Numbered from the stretch's first letter, positions 51,103 to 60,879 are shown. The stretch: 64,000 nt of DNA from Paenibacillus soyae (GCF_024623455.1 NZ_JANIPJ010000005.1:248001-312000); one strand, 5' to 3'. A program made the numbers and translations. The notes: a model not told the origin generated them from the letters alone.

Positions 51103-53121
51103 TTGATTCGTTTACAGGGGAACTACGACGGCTTGATCATGCTGCTGTCGTTCGGCATGGCTTTCTTCACATCTTACTCCGCGCTTAAATTTTCGGATCG
51201 GCTATCGAGGGCGCAAGGCAAGCGGAAGGCCGCGTGGCTGCTACTCTCCGGTCTCGTCATGGGCTGCGGGATATGGGCGGCGCACAGCTCCGGCATGCTG
51301 CCGCTTCGTCTCGACTACCCGTCCGGCGGCGGCGGGCCGTCCGTCGCTATATTTTCCATCCTTTCCGGTATGATGGCATCCTTGCTGGCTTTTTATGTAA
51401 CCTCGTCTCAGAAAACGACAAAACCGAAGCTCGTGGCCGGCAGTCTTGCCATGGGCTCGGGCATGGCGGCTGCTTATCATTTGGAGATGGCTTCGCTGGA
51501 GTCTTCTGTCCTCCAGCTTCCCTATCCGCCATTGCTCGCGGCGGCTTCGGGCTTGCTTGCCGCGGCAGCTTCCTACGGGGCGCTCCGTCTGATGAAGGCT
51601 TCCCGGACGTCAGGCCGGGGGAGGCATTTCCAAGCGGCTGCCGCGGGACTTATGGCAGCTGGAATATGCGGCATGAACGTTATAGGCATGGCGGCTGCGA
51701 GGCGCCATTACTCGGGGATTACGCCGCTGCCCGACGAACCCGCCCATGCGGATGCGGCGCATGTTCTGGTTTATATTACGGCTATGCTCGTTGTTCTTGC
51801 TGCTGTCTCTTGGCTGGCGAAGCAGTGGGAGAGAGCCGCGCTGAAGAGGCTTGCTTATACCGACCCGCTTACGGGGCTGCCGAACCGGAACGCCTTGCAG
51901 CGTTTCTTCGGCGGCGGTAAGCACGGAACGGAGCTTCGAGCGGTGCTGATGATAGATCTGGATCAATTCAAACGGGTTAACGATAGATTCGGCTATGATA
52001 TCGGCGACCTTATGATTCAAGAGGCCGGCAGCCGGATCAATCAATTCGCGGGCACTGGGCGCAAGGTGTTCCGACTCGAGGGAGACCAATTTCTGGTGGC
52101 GGCGCGCGACGAGGCCGGTTGGACCGCGGATGAGCTGGCCGAGCACATATTGGAGGAGCTGCGAAGGCCATGCTGGATCGCTGGCCTAGAGATCCAGATG
52201 ACCGGAAGCATCGGCATCGGCTGCGCGCCGCGGAACGGGAACAGGGGCGCAGAGCTGGTCAAAACGGCTCATTCGGCCTTGTATTACGCCAAGAGCCAAG
52301 GCCAAAACCGCTATAGCGTCTATGACCCCGAGATGGACAAGCAGCTATCGAGACGGATGATCATCGAGAAAGGGCTGCGTTCGGCGCTGACGAAGGGACA
52401 GCTCGCCGTTTACTATCAGCCTAAATGGGACACGGAGATGAACCAGCCCGTCGGGTTCGAGGCGCTTCTCCGGTGGAGGCATCCGAAGCTTGGAGCGATC
52501 GGGCCGGATGAATTCATATCAATCGCGGAAGAGACCGGCCACATCGCGCCCATTACGGAATGGGTGCTGGAGCAGGCCTGCAGAGACTGCTCGGCTTGGA
52601 ACGCGATGACGGCGGGAGGACTTGGCGTATCCGTGAATTTATCGAGCCGTCTGTTCGGCAGTCTAGGCTTGCAGGACATGGTGTCTCGGGCGCTGGAGCG
52701 TACCGGCCTGCCTCCCGGCATGCTGGAGCTGGAAGTAACGGAAGCGGCGGTCATGAATCATTTCGACCATGCGAAAGAGCAGCTTGCCCGCCTTCAGAGA
52801 TCGGGGGTTCGCATATCGATGGACAATTTCGGATCCGGCTTCTCCTTCCTCGGCTCCATAGACAAGCTGTCCCTGCAGACGCTCAAGCTCGACCGGTTGT
52901 ACATGCGGGAATATGAATCGCCGCCTATGAAAGCGATCGTGAATGCGATTATTTCTCTTGCCGATCAGTTGAAGATTCAGCTTGTCGCCGAAGGCGTGGA
53001 GACCGAGCGGCAGCTCCAGTTCTTGCGCCAGGCGGGCTGCAGCGTCATGCAGGGCTACTATTTCAAGAAGCCGATGCCGCGCGACGAGCTGGACGAATGG
53101 CTGGCCGGACTTAGCGCGTAA
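51103..53121 (+). CDS. MHYT-like membrane sensor with degenerate GGDEF and EAL domains
   Basis: 672 residues. The first 235 form seven transmembrane helices resembling MHYT, but the MHYT motifs are eroded (IWAAHSSGM, AYHLEM, MNVIGM). The GGDEF domain (about 250-410) has EGDQF at 326-330 in place of GGDEF, so cyclase activity is doubtful. The EAL domain (about 418-665) keeps EALLRW, VNLSS, LEVTE, LKLD, AEGVE and MQGYYF, but the metal site DDFG reads DNFG (Asn575), which would weaken phosphodiesterase activity. It may sense rather than make or destroy c-di-GMP. TTG start with GGAGGG 7 bp upstream; HD-GYP gene follows 15 bp on. Confidence 0.8.
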   Translation: MIRLQGNYDGLIMLLSFGMAFFTSYSALKFSDRLSRAQGKRKAAWLLLSGLVMGCGIWAAHSSGMLPLRLDYPSGGGGPSVAIFSILSGMMASLLAFYVTSSQKTTKPKLVAGSLAMGSGMAAAYHLEMASLESSVLQLPYPPLLAAASGLLAAAASYGALRLMKASRTSGRGRHFQAAAAGLMAAGICGMNVIGMAAARRHYSGITPLPDEPAHADAAHVLVYITAMLVVLAAVSWLAKQWERAALKRLAYTDPLTGLPNRNALQRFFGGGKHGTELRAVLMIDLDQFKRVNDRFGYDIGDLMIQEAGSRINQFAGTGRKVFRLEGDQFLVAARDEAGWTADELAEHILEELRRPCWIAGLEIQMTGSIGIGCAPRNGNRGAELVKTAHSALYYAKSQGQNRYSVYDPEMDKQLSRRMIIEKGLRSALTKGQLAVYYQPKWDTEMNQPVGFEALLRWRHPKLGAIGPDEFISIAEETGHIAPITEWVLEQACRDCSAWNAMTAGGLGVSVNLSSRLFGSLGLQDMVSRALERTGLPPGMLELEVTEAAVMNHFDHAKEQLARLQRSGVRISMDNFGSGFSFLGSIDKLSLQTLKLDRLYMREYESPPMKAIVNAIISLADQLKIQLVAEGVETERQLQFLRQAGCSVMQGYYFKKPMPRDELDEWLAGLSA

Positions 53122-53136
53122 GGGAGACGATAGGTT

Positions 53137-54597
53137 ATGGAGGGAACGGCTTTGAGAAAAGCTACACACGTCATCGGAAAATTCGCAGCCTTGCTGCTGC
53201 TGCCTATGCTTGCATATATCGCGCTTCCGTTCACTCCCTACGACGCTAGAGTTTATGAGCCGGAAGGCCACTTCTACATCGTCAGCCTCGTCTCCGCCAT
53301 TGCGCTGGGGGTTGCCGCAGCCGTCGGGATCGTGGCTACGCAGGCGCGCAACATTAAGGTCAGCTTTCTGTCTTTGTCATACGTTTCGCTTGCGGCCATG
53401 TTCATCCTGCACGGGATTTCCACACCCGGCTTCCTTACGGATCATTCGGCCATTTCGGGCAATGTGGCCCAGCTAAGCGTGCTGCTGTCGGCGTTCTGGC
53501 TCTGGCTCTGCTCGGTCTCAGGCGACAGGAGGCTCGTCAGATGGCTGGCCGGCAGGCAGAAGCTGCTGCTGCCCGTATGGACCTGCGGATTGGCAGCCTT
53601 CGGTTTGTATCTGTGGTTATATCCCGACTTTGTTTATATCATGGGCTTGAAGGGCGACGTCGGCAAATGGGTGACGACGGCCATGATATTAATCATGAAC
53701 GCCTGGTCGATCTACCGGAATATGCAGACTTATCTGGTGTCGCGATTCCCGCTGCAGCTCGCGATCGTCTACAGCACGGGCTGGATGTTCATCGCGCAGA
53801 TCATTATGGTAACGGGCAAGGTCTGGATGATCAGCTGGTGGCTTTATCATTATTTGCTTCTCGCTTCCGTCATCGTGATGGCGGGGGGAATCGTTCGGGA
53901 ATATTTGAGCAGCGGCTCTCTGAGCGAATCCATTAAGCTCCTGTTCCGCGCCAAGCCGCAGGATTGGATCAACTCGTACATATCGCCGAGCGTGCGGCAT
54001 CTTGTGCTGGCTACGGAAGCCAAGGATTCCTATACGGCGGGACATAATTACCGCGTTGCTCTGTACGCTCTCAAGCTTGGCGAGGAAATGGGACTATCAT
54101 CCTCGCAGCTGCGCGCGATCGCGCAAGGAGGACTGGTCCACGACGTCGGCAAGCTGTATATCCCGGACGGCATCCTGAACAAGCCCGGGAAGCTGACGGA
54201 CGAGGAGCGTTCCGTCATCGAAGCCCATCCGGTATCGGGCTTCGACGTATGCAAACGGCTGGGCTTCATGACGGAAGAGCTGGCGGTCATTCGTTCTCAC
54301 CACGAGCGTTGGAACGGAAGCGGTTACCCGGACGGACTGTCCGGCGAATCCATCCCGCTGGTCGCGCGCATTACGGCCGTCGCCGACGTATACGATGCGC
54401 TTACTTCCTCGCGCTCTTACCGCTCCGCGATGTCCCATGAGGAAGCCATGCAGATTTTAATCAAGGAAAGCGGCAAGCATTTCGATCCAAGATGCATCAG
54501 CGCTTGGGAGAAGCTTGTGACCGACCAGCGGCAGTTTTTCCAGGAGACGCTGCAGACGAGTCCTCATCTGAGACTGGAGCCTAAGCTGGCGCGTTAA
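53137..54597 (+). CDS. Membrane HD-GYP phosphodiesterase
   Basis: 486 residues. N-terminal eight-helix membrane region (about 15-270), then an HD-GYP domain (about 285-460) with LVHDVGKL (His335-Asp336), EAHPVSG, RSHHERWNGSGYPDGLSG (GYP at 396-398) and VADVYDALTSSRSYR. All metal and GYP residues are intact, so c-di-GMP hydrolysis to GMP is expected. It is co-oriented and close to both neighbours (15 bp and 32 bp), so the three genes from 51103 probably form one transcript. Confidence 0.87.
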   Translation: MEGTALRKATHVIGKFAALLLLPMLAYIALPFTPYDARVYEPEGHFYIVSLVSAIALGVAAAVGIVATQARNIKVSFLSLSYVSLAAMFILHGISTPGFLTDHSAISGNVAQLSVLLSAFWLWLCSVSGDRRLVRWLAGRQKLLLPVWTCGLAAFGLYLWLYPDFVYIMGLKGDVGKWVTTAMILIMNAWSIYRNMQTYLVSRFPLQLAIVYSTGWMFIAQIIMVTGKVWMISWWLYHYLLLASVIVMAGGIVREYLSSGSLSESIKLLFRAKPQDWINSYISPSVRHLVLATEAKDSYTAGHNYRVALYALKLGEEMGLSSSQLRAIAQGGLVHDVGKLYIPDGILNKPGKLTDEERSVIEAHPVSGFDVCKRLGFMTEELAVIRSHHERWNGSGYPDGLSGESIPLVARITAVADVYDALTSSRSYRSAMSHEEAMQILIKESGKHFDPRCISAWEKLVTDQRQFFQETLQTSPHLRLEPKLAR

Positions 54598-54629
54598 ATT
54601 TATGATGTTCACGCAGGAGGAAATGGCGA

Positions 54630-57600
54630 ATGAATAAGATGTCGCTTCGCACCAAAGGCTTGATATTCATCTTCTTAATCTCGTTTATTCCCCTTCTGCT
54701 GGCCGGTGTCGGCAATTATTCCGCCGTCAAGGAAGCGATGCTGCAATCGGAGATCGAGAAGCTCGGCGGCATGCAGTCGAGCCAGGCGGACAATATATCC
54801 GCCTGGATGGATATACGCCGCGCGGAAGTTCAAGTGATGAGCAGAACGAGCGCGGTCCGGTTCGGCACCAATGAAGAGCGTCTGAATTATTTTCAGCGGG
54901 AGCTCGTTCGCAGCGGGTTTACCTATCACGCACTGGGCTTCGTCGGGCGGGACGGGATCGCGCATAGAAGCGACGGTTCCCCGCGCGATATGAGCGACGA
55001 GCCGTTTTTTCTGAAGGCGATGCAAGGCGATCTGGTCATAACGGATCCGTACAAACCGGCTTTCTCTCTCGTGGAGCAGGCCTTTATTGTCGTTCCCGTC
55101 TATGGCATCGGCACCGAGATCGAAGGGGTGATCTACGGGACGATTCCGTTCACGGCGTTTAATCGCTTCTTCGATTACGCGGACGACGATTCGCCCCTTC
55201 GCTTCTACAACGACAAGGGCGACATTATCTATACCTCGAATTCTCCCAATATGCCGGGTGCCGAGCTGCGAACGGACGAGGTGCTGAGCACGGTCGCGGA
55301 GGAAATGATTACCCGGGACCAGGGGCATGCGGAAGTGAAGACGGACTCGGAGAGCTATATGGTCTTCTACGCGAAAGTCAAAGGAACGCCTTGGCGCATT
55401 GCTCTTCAGGAGCCGACCAGTAAGATGGAGGAGATGCTGACCCCGATATTTTGGCGAATTGTCTCGACGATCGCGATCTCGGAGATCGTTATAGCCGTCT
55501 TTTTCTTCATTTATTTCGAGAGCATCGTGAAGCGGCTGGAGCGGATATTGAAGGTAACGGAGCAAGCGGCGGCGGGGCAGTTCCAGGCGGAGCATCTGGA
55601 TACGTCCCATTATGACGAGATCGGCCAGCTCGCTCACTCCGTCAACGGAATGATGGAGCATCTGCAGGAAATGTTCGATCAGCTAGGAGCGATTGTGAAC
55701 CAGAACCAGTACGGCTTCATCGTGCTGGACGACGAATACCGGGTGACGTATTTGAACAAAGCCGCCGAGGAGATGCTCGGCTACAAAACGGCGGAGCTGG
55801 CCGGCCATGCGACGCCTCTCTTATTTATCGATCCCGACGAGATCAGGGCGGAGGCCATTCGTCTGTCGGAGGAGCTCGGCAGAGAGGTGCTTCCAGGCCT
55901 TGCCGTGTTCAAGGAGCTGAGGAACAGCAAGTTTTCCTATGAACGCGAATGGACGTTCATCCACAAGGACGGAACTCGCATTCCTACGCTTCACAGCTCG
56001 AACGGATTGCGAGACCGCAATGGCAAATTTTCCGGGGTTGTGGGAATGGTAAGGGATATATCCGACCGCAAGCACGTGGAGAGGGCGAGGAACCGGTTGC
56101 TTGATATCGTGGAATCCGCCAAGGATTTGATCGCGTCCGTCGATATGGAGGGCCGAATCATCTATATGAACCGAGCCGGCAAAGAAATGCTCGGGCTCTG
56201 GAACGCGGATGACAGCAATGCGGCCATCGAGAATTACGTGGATCCCCAAATGTACGAGCAGCTGATCAAAGGCGCCGAGCTGGCCCGGGAATATGGCTTC
56301 TGGGAGAGCGGCGCGCAATTGGTCAAGGCAAACGGGGAGCCTCTGTTCGTCTCCATGGTCGTGGTTGCCCACGTGGATGCCGCGACCGGCGACATGTTCT
56401 TCTCCAGCATCGCCAGGGATATATCCGAGCAGAAGCTAGTGCAGGAAGAGCTTGTCCGGGCGACGCTGGAGGCGGAGGAGGCCAACAAGGCTAAGAGCCG
56501 ATTCCTCGCGCTGATGAGCCACGAAATTCGTACGCCGCTGAACGGCATTATCGGGCTGACTCAGCTGCTGCGCAAGACGGAGCTTTCGTCCTTGCAGAAG
56601 GATTATTTGAACAAAATGAACATGTCCTCGGAATCGCTCCTACGCATCATTAACGATGTGCTGGATTTCTCGAAGATCGAAGCGGACAAAATCGAGGTGG
56701 AGCAGCGGCCGTTCAGTCTGGAAGAGCTTCTGCACCGTCTGTCGAACGGTCTCAGCTTCTTCTTGGGCGGCAAGGAGCAGTTCGAATTCATGATCAAGAC
56801 GCCGGATAAGCTGCCTGCACTTGTCAAGGGGGATTCGCTCCGGCTGGAGCAGGTGCTGCTTAATCTCTGCATGAACGCGATCAAATTCACTTCGCAGGGC
56901 ATGGTGAAGCTGGAGCTCGATATCATCGAGGAAACAGAGGAAACGGTTTACTTAAGCTTCATCGTCGCGGACACGGGCATCGGGATGAGCCAGGAGGTCG
57001 TCGAGAAGCTGTTCAAGCCGTTCACGCAGGCAGACAGCTCGACCACTCGCAAATTCGGCGGAACGGGGCTCGGTCTCGTCATCTCCCAGAGCCTGGTCGA
57101 GCTGATGGGCGGCAAGCTGCAAGTGAGCAGCAGGGAAGGCGGGGGCAGCCGCTTCTACTTCACGCTTCCGCTGCCCGTCGCGGAGCAGGGCGACGAGCTT
57201 AAGGTCAGCCCGTTCGGCTCATCCTGGACGATTTGGGTCGTCGAGGACGACCAGAAGATGCGGGATCACTGGAGCTATATGTTCGAGTCGATCGGCTTGT
57301 CCGTCGTCGCGTTCGACAGCTGGCATGAGGCTCTTGAGAGGCTGAAGCGGGCAGGCAAAGGCATGCTGCCGCAGCTCCTGCTCATGGACATGGAGATGCC
57401 GGATATGTATGGGACTGAGACATGGAACGAGTTCCGGACGGAAGCGGAGAAAGCCGGTGCACGAATCATCGCCTTGACCACAACGTTCGGCAGAGACGAG
57501 CTGCAGAAGCTGTCGCCGGAAGAGAGGCCGATCGCGATTTTGACAAAGCCGGCTACGCGAGGCGCCATCATTCGGGTGCTTGGAGAAGCGTTCCGGAATT

Positions 57601-58490
57601 TGTCGGCTGACCGGCAGAGGAAGAAACAGCGGGATAAGGAGCCGGCCGGGCAAGAAGCGAGGGGGTTAAATGTTAGAATTCTGTTAGCGGAAGACAACAA
57701 AATTAACCAATTGGTCGCGATGGAAATGCTTCAAAACAACGGATATGAGGTCGGTCTTGCCGTGAACGGCGAAGAAGCGCTGCAAATGCTGGAGAATGAG
57801 CCGTGGGATTTGGTGCTGATGGATATTCACATGCCCGTCATGGATGGCACCGAGGCTGTTCGCCATATTCGGTCTCGGACGTTATACGACGCCATTCCGA
57901 TCATAGCGGTAACGGCCAACGTCGTAAAGAAGGACCATGATCATTATTTGGAATTAGGCATGAATGACGTGCTGACGAAACCGCTGTCGGAGGAACGGCT
58001 GCTCGAGAAGCTTGACTTCTGGCTGGGCGAGAAGCGGCAGCTCACGGACCAGGATAGCCATAAGACGAAAATGGACAACGATCGGGAGCTCCGGCAATTC
58101 GCCAAGAAGCCGTTAGCCCAGCTGCCTCCCGTGGCCGGCATGGATATCGAGAGCGCGCTGGAGAGGGTGAACGGCAAATCGCAAATTCTCGTTCACATGA
58201 TGGATCAATTCCGGCTCGATTATGCCGACTTCATGGATCGTCTCCGGATGATGCTGAAGCAAGGGGATAAGGATACGGCCCTGCGCATGCTTCATACGCT
58301 CAAGGGGGCATCCGGCTACCTGTCAGCTGCCGAATTAACCTTGGCGGCCATCCAGGTAAGCGAGCATCTGAAGCAAGACGAGGCAGACTGGAAGGCGGTC
58401 CAGTTAGCCATCGCGCATCTCGAGAAGGAGCTGGCGACCTTGCTGGCGGGAATCGAGGCGGCTCGGCAAAAGTTCGACAATAAAATCTAA
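54630..58490 (+). CDS. Hybrid sensor histidine kinase with dCache, HAMP, two PAS, two receiver and Hpt domains
   Basis: 1286 residues. Transmembrane helix 1 (about 10-32), dCache-type extracytoplasmic sensor (about 35-280), helix 2, HAMP (about 305-355), PAS 1 (about 365-480) and PAS 2 (about 490-610), HisKA with phosphorylated His631 (MSHEIRTPLNG), HATPase with DTGIGM and GGTGLGL, receiver 1 (Asp920 in LLMDMEMPD), receiver 2 (Asp1065 in LMDIHMPVMDG), Hpt (His1222 in MLHTLKGA). The full phosphorelay His-Asp-His would pass phosphate to the response regulator encoded next. AGGAGG lies 9 bp before the ATG. The stimulus is unknown. Confidence 0.9.
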   Translation: MNKMSLRTKGLIFIFLISFIPLLLAGVGNYSAVKEAMLQSEIEKLGGMQSSQADNISAWMDIRRAEVQVMSRTSAVRFGTNEERLNYFQRELVRSGFTYHALGFVGRDGIAHRSDGSPRDMSDEPFFLKAMQGDLVITDPYKPAFSLVEQAFIVVPVYGIGTEIEGVIYGTIPFTAFNRFFDYADDDSPLRFYNDKGDIIYTSNSPNMPGAELRTDEVLSTVAEEMITRDQGHAEVKTDSESYMVFYAKVKGTPWRIALQEPTSKMEEMLTPIFWRIVSTIAISEIVIAVFFFIYFESIVKRLERILKVTEQAAAGQFQAEHLDTSHYDEIGQLAHSVNGMMEHLQEMFDQLGAIVNQNQYGFIVLDDEYRVTYLNKAAEEMLGYKTAELAGHATPLLFIDPDEIRAEAIRLSEELGREVLPGLAVFKELRNSKFSYEREWTFIHKDGTRIPTLHSSNGLRDRNGKFSGVVGMVRDISDRKHVERARNRLLDIVESAKDLIASVDMEGRIIYMNRAGKEMLGLWNADDSNAAIENYVDPQMYEQLIKGAELAREYGFWESGAQLVKANGEPLFVSMVVVAHVDAATGDMFFSSIARDISEQKLVQEELVRATLEAEEANKAKSRFLALMSHEIRTPLNGIIGLTQLLRKTELSSLQKDYLNKMNMSSESLLRIINDVLDFSKIEADKIEVEQRPFSLEELLHRLSNGLSFFLGGKEQFEFMIKTPDKLPALVKGDSLRLEQVLLNLCMNAIKFTSQGMVKLELDIIEETEETVYLSFIVADTGIGMSQEVVEKLFKPFTQADSSTTRKFGGTGLGLVISQSLVELMGGKLQVSSREGGGSRFYFTLPLPVAEQGDELKVSPFGSSWTIWVVEDDQKMRDHWSYMFESIGLSVVAFDSWHEALERLKRAGKGMLPQLLLMDMEMPDMYGTETWNEFRTEAEKAGARIIALTTTFGRDELQKLSPEERPIAILTKPATRGAIIRVLGEAFRNLSADRQRKKQRDKEPAGQEARGLNVRILLAEDNKINQLVAMEMLQNNGYEVGLAVNGEEALQMLENEPWDLVLMDIHMPVMDGTEAVRHIRSRTLYDAIPIIAVTANVVKKDHDHYLELGMNDVLTKPLSEERLLEKLDFWLGEKRQLTDQDSHKTKMDNDRELRQFAKKPLAQLPPVAGMDIESALERVNGKSQILVHMMDQFRLDYADFMDRLRMMLKQGDKDTALRMLHTLKGASGYLSAAELTLAAIQVSEHLKQDEADWKAVQLAIAHLEKELATLLAGIEAARQKFDNKI

Positions 58491-58537
58491 CAATTTTCTA
58501 ACATTCGGTTGTCCCTGGGGTATCCGTGTTGTATAGT
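58487..58537 (+). promoter_or_regulatory. Response-regulator promoter with upstream 11-bp-spaced direct repeats
   Basis: Direct repeats CTAACA at 58487-58492 and 58498-58503 are 11 bp apart, the spacing bound by OmpR/PhoP-type regulators (Pho boxes read TTAACA). They lie just ahead of -35 TTGTCC (58509-58514), a 17-bp spacer and -10 TATAGT (58532-58537). Suggests autoregulation. Confidence 0.6.
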
Positions 58538-58592
58538 AAAGGTACTATTTAAATGATCGACAGGAATCTTCAATTCTTAAAGGGTGACGCCG

Positions 58593-59312
58593 ATGTATAA
58601 AGTTTTGGTTATTGAAGATGACGTCATGATGAGCAATATGCTGTCGATGTATCTAACGGAAGAAGGATACTCGGTGAAACAGGCTTATCGCGGAGATGAA
58701 GGGCTTCAGCTGGCTGGGGAATTCCAGCCGCATCTCATCCTTCTCGACCTGATGCTGCCCGATATGGGCGGTCTCGAGGTGTGCGCCCAGATTCGCAGCG
58801 TCTCTTCTGTGCCGATTATGATTTTATCAATGAAGAGTGAAGTGTCCGACCGCGTCCAAGCGCTCAAGACGGGGGCCGATGATTATTTATGCAAGCCTTT
58901 CAGCATGCATGAATTAACGGCCAGGGTAGAGGCGCTTATTCGGAGATCCCATAAAGTACAGTCCGATGCCGCTATGCAGACGGCCGCGGCGGCTGCGCCC
59001 GCAGAGGATGGAGAAGGCATTCAACTCGATATCGAGAGACGATTGCTGCTGGTGCGCGGACAATTCGTGGAGACGACCTTCTCGGAGTACGAGCTCATGA
59101 AGCTGTTCCTTACGCATCCGGGCAAGGTTTTCAGCCGGGAGGAATTGATTAACGCCATTCGGGGGTTCGACTCGTTCGTAACGGATCGCGCCATCGACGT
59201 TCATATCGTCAATCTTAGGAAGAAGATTGAACAGAATCCGAAGGAGCCGAAGCTGATCCGCACCGTATGGGGATTTGGCTACAAATACACGGCTATGACG
59301 ACGGTAACGTAA
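58593..59312 (+). CDS. OmpR/PhoB-family response regulator
   Basis: 239 residues. Receiver domain (about 1-115) with acidic pocket EDD (8-10), phospho-acceptor Asp52 (LILLDLMLPD) and Lys in YLCKPF; a Gln/Ala-rich linker; C-terminal winged helix (about 140-235) with TTFSEYELMKLFL and RAIDVHIVNLRKKIE. ATG 58593 is used; GTG 58584 lies within the GGGTG site. It is the likely last step of the phosphorelay from the hybrid kinase, since this kinase ends in Hpt. Own promoter just upstream. Confidence 0.9.
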   Translation: MYKVLVIEDDVMMSNMLSMYLTEEGYSVKQAYRGDEGLQLAGEFQPHLILLDLMLPDMGGLEVCAQIRSVSSVPIMILSMKSEVSDRVQALKTGADDYLCKPFSMHELTARVEALIRRSHKVQSDAAMQTAAAAAPAEDGEGIQLDIERRLLLVRGQFVETTFSEYELMKLFLTHPGKVFSREELINAIRGFDSFVTDRAIDVHIVNLRKKIEQNPKEPKLIRTVWGFGYKYTAMTTVT

Positions 59313-59333
59313 CGAATATTCATTATAAGTCAA

Positions 59334-59367
59334 AGGTGTTTCGTCCAAGCGGCGAAGCGCCTTTTTT
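59334..59367 (+). terminator. Terminator after the response regulator
   Basis: AGGTGTTTCG pairs with CGAAGCGCCT using two G-U pairs, followed by seven T. Confidence 0.75.
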
Positions 59368-59388
59368 TAATGCGGGCGGGTACGCTTC

Positions 59389-59414
59389 TTAACACTTCTA
59401 ACATCCATCTAAAA
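59389..59414 (+). promoter_or_regulatory. Direct repeats before the second GGDEF-EAL gene
   Basis: TTAACA (59389-59394), CTAACA (59398-59403) and CTAAAA (59409-59414); the last two are 11 bp apart, as in the site before the response regulator. Candidate binding site for that regulator. Confidence 0.5.
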
Positions 59415-59503
59415 TTCGTTCCGGCACTTTCCTAATAATTGTGTGGCACGATGTCTATAAGACGAAAGAACGGAAAACAACGGAGTGCGAGGGAGTGTTA
59501 GGC

Positions 59504-60793
59504 ATGGCGGAATCCATCGGCTTTCCTGGGCGGCAAGAAGCCATTATGCGGCTGGACATCGCGATCAGCGGGGCGCGCGTATCGGGGAAGCGATTGTTGG
59601 TGGCGCTGGTGAATGTGGATCGTTTCTTCCGGGTTAATGCGGCGAAGGGCACGGATTTCGGCAACCGCGTGCTCGAGACCGTGAGCAAGAGACTTTGCGG
59701 CAAGACCCTGAAGCATGCGAATGCGACGGTCAGCAAGCTGGAAGGCAATACGTTCCTTGTGATTCTGCATGAGGACGAAGGTGGCCTGCGCCAAGTCGAG
59801 GCCGTCAAATACGCGGTGGAGCAGCCCATCGAAGACGAACGGGCCGAGCTATATTTGACCGCGAGCATCGGGGCCGCCTACTATCCGCAAGACGGGCTGA
59901 CTAGCGAGCAGCTGATCTGCAGGACGGAATCCGCTCTTCATCGGGCCAAGGAGCAGGGGGGCAACCGGGTATTCTTCTACAATCCCGAGGATACGGAACG
60001 GCAGAACAGGAAGCTGTCGATCGAATGCGGGCTGAGGCCGGCGCTGTACATGCAACAATTCCAGCTCCGCTATCAGCCGATCTATCGCTTGTCCGATGGC
60101 AGGCTAAGAGGCTTCCAAACCTTTATCCGATGGGAGCATCCGGAGCTTGGCGAGCTGGATACGGATGAGTTTCTTCCGATTGCCGAGCAGAACGGGCTCA
60201 TCGTCCCGATCGGCGAATGGATGCTCCGCGAGGCGTGCAGAAGGCTTCAAGCTCTTACGCCATTCGGGCTTCGCGGACTCATGATGTCGGTTCGGTTATC
60301 GGCGCTGCAGCTGGAGGATCCCTCCTTCCCGCATGTCATCCAGACTCTCATTCAGGAACATGGACTGACGCCGGACGCTATCGAGCTCGAGGTGAGAGAA
60401 CCCGGGCGGATGCAAGCCTCGGAAACTTGTCTAGCTTCCTTAAGCCGCTTGCGCGCGGCCGGCGTCCGAACCTCTATTGTCGATTTCGGGACTGGAGGAG
60501 CCTCCTTCCATAACTTAAGCCAGCTGCCGATCCATTGCGTGAGGATCGATCCGTCATTCGTGCGCAGAATCGATCTTCAAGGACCGGAGAAGCATATCGT
60601 CGAAGCGATCGTCGGTCTTGCCCATAAGCTGGGGGTGGAGGTCGTAGCGGATGGCGTTGAATACAAGGAGCAGTATGACATGCTGAAGAGCTGGGGATGC
60701 CATTACGTGCAGGGACATCTGCTGGGTCGCCAGATGGAGCCGGCCATGATGGAAACGGAAGCGCTGAGCAGCGCGGTCTCGAAGGTGAATTAA
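59504..60793 (+). CDS. Cytoplasmic GGDEF-EAL protein with both active sites degenerate
   Basis: 429 residues, no membrane helix. GGDEF domain (about 10-165) with EGNTF at 80-84. EAL domain (about 172-415): the EAL triplet is QTF (205-207), the Asn of VNLS is Arg264, DDFG is VDFG (325-328), the Lys of LKID is Arg347, and AEGVE is ADGVE. Several metal and catalytic residues are lost, so it should neither make nor hydrolyse c-di-GMP; it may bind the nucleotide or a partner protein. ATG 59504 follows GAGGGAG by 8 bp. Preceded by a terminator and by repeats resembling the upstream regulator's site. Confidence 0.83.
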   Translation: MAESIGFPGRQEAIMRLDIAISGARVSGKRLLVALVNVDRFFRVNAAKGTDFGNRVLETVSKRLCGKTLKHANATVSKLEGNTFLVILHEDEGGLRQVEAVKYAVEQPIEDERAELYLTASIGAAYYPQDGLTSEQLICRTESALHRAKEQGGNRVFFYNPEDTERQNRKLSIECGLRPALYMQQFQLRYQPIYRLSDGRLRGFQTFIRWEHPELGELDTDEFLPIAEQNGLIVPIGEWMLREACRRLQALTPFGLRGLMMSVRLSALQLEDPSFPHVIQTLIQEHGLTPDAIELEVREPGRMQASETCLASLSRLRAAGVRTSIVDFGTGGASFHNLSQLPIHCVRIDPSFVRRIDLQGPEKHIVEAIVGLAHKLGVEVVADGVEYKEQYDMLKSWGCHYVQGHLLGRQMEPAMMETEALSSAVSKVN

Positions 60794-60805
60794 TCAATAG
60801 GAGCT

Positions 60806-60854
60806 CGTCCGAGCATTCCGATCCGGCTAACGGAGGAAGGCTCGGGCGTTTTTT
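60806..60854 (+). terminator. Terminator after the GGDEF-EAL gene
   Basis: CGTCCGAGC (60806-60814) / GCTCGGGCG (60840-60848) followed by six T. Confidence 0.8.
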
Positions 60855-60879
60855 GTTCCGCGAGTCTTGTATGCATATA

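Noticed and set aside
54675..55661. 328-codon open frame opposite the hybrid kinase
   Set aside because: Antisense shadow of the dCache/HAMP region.
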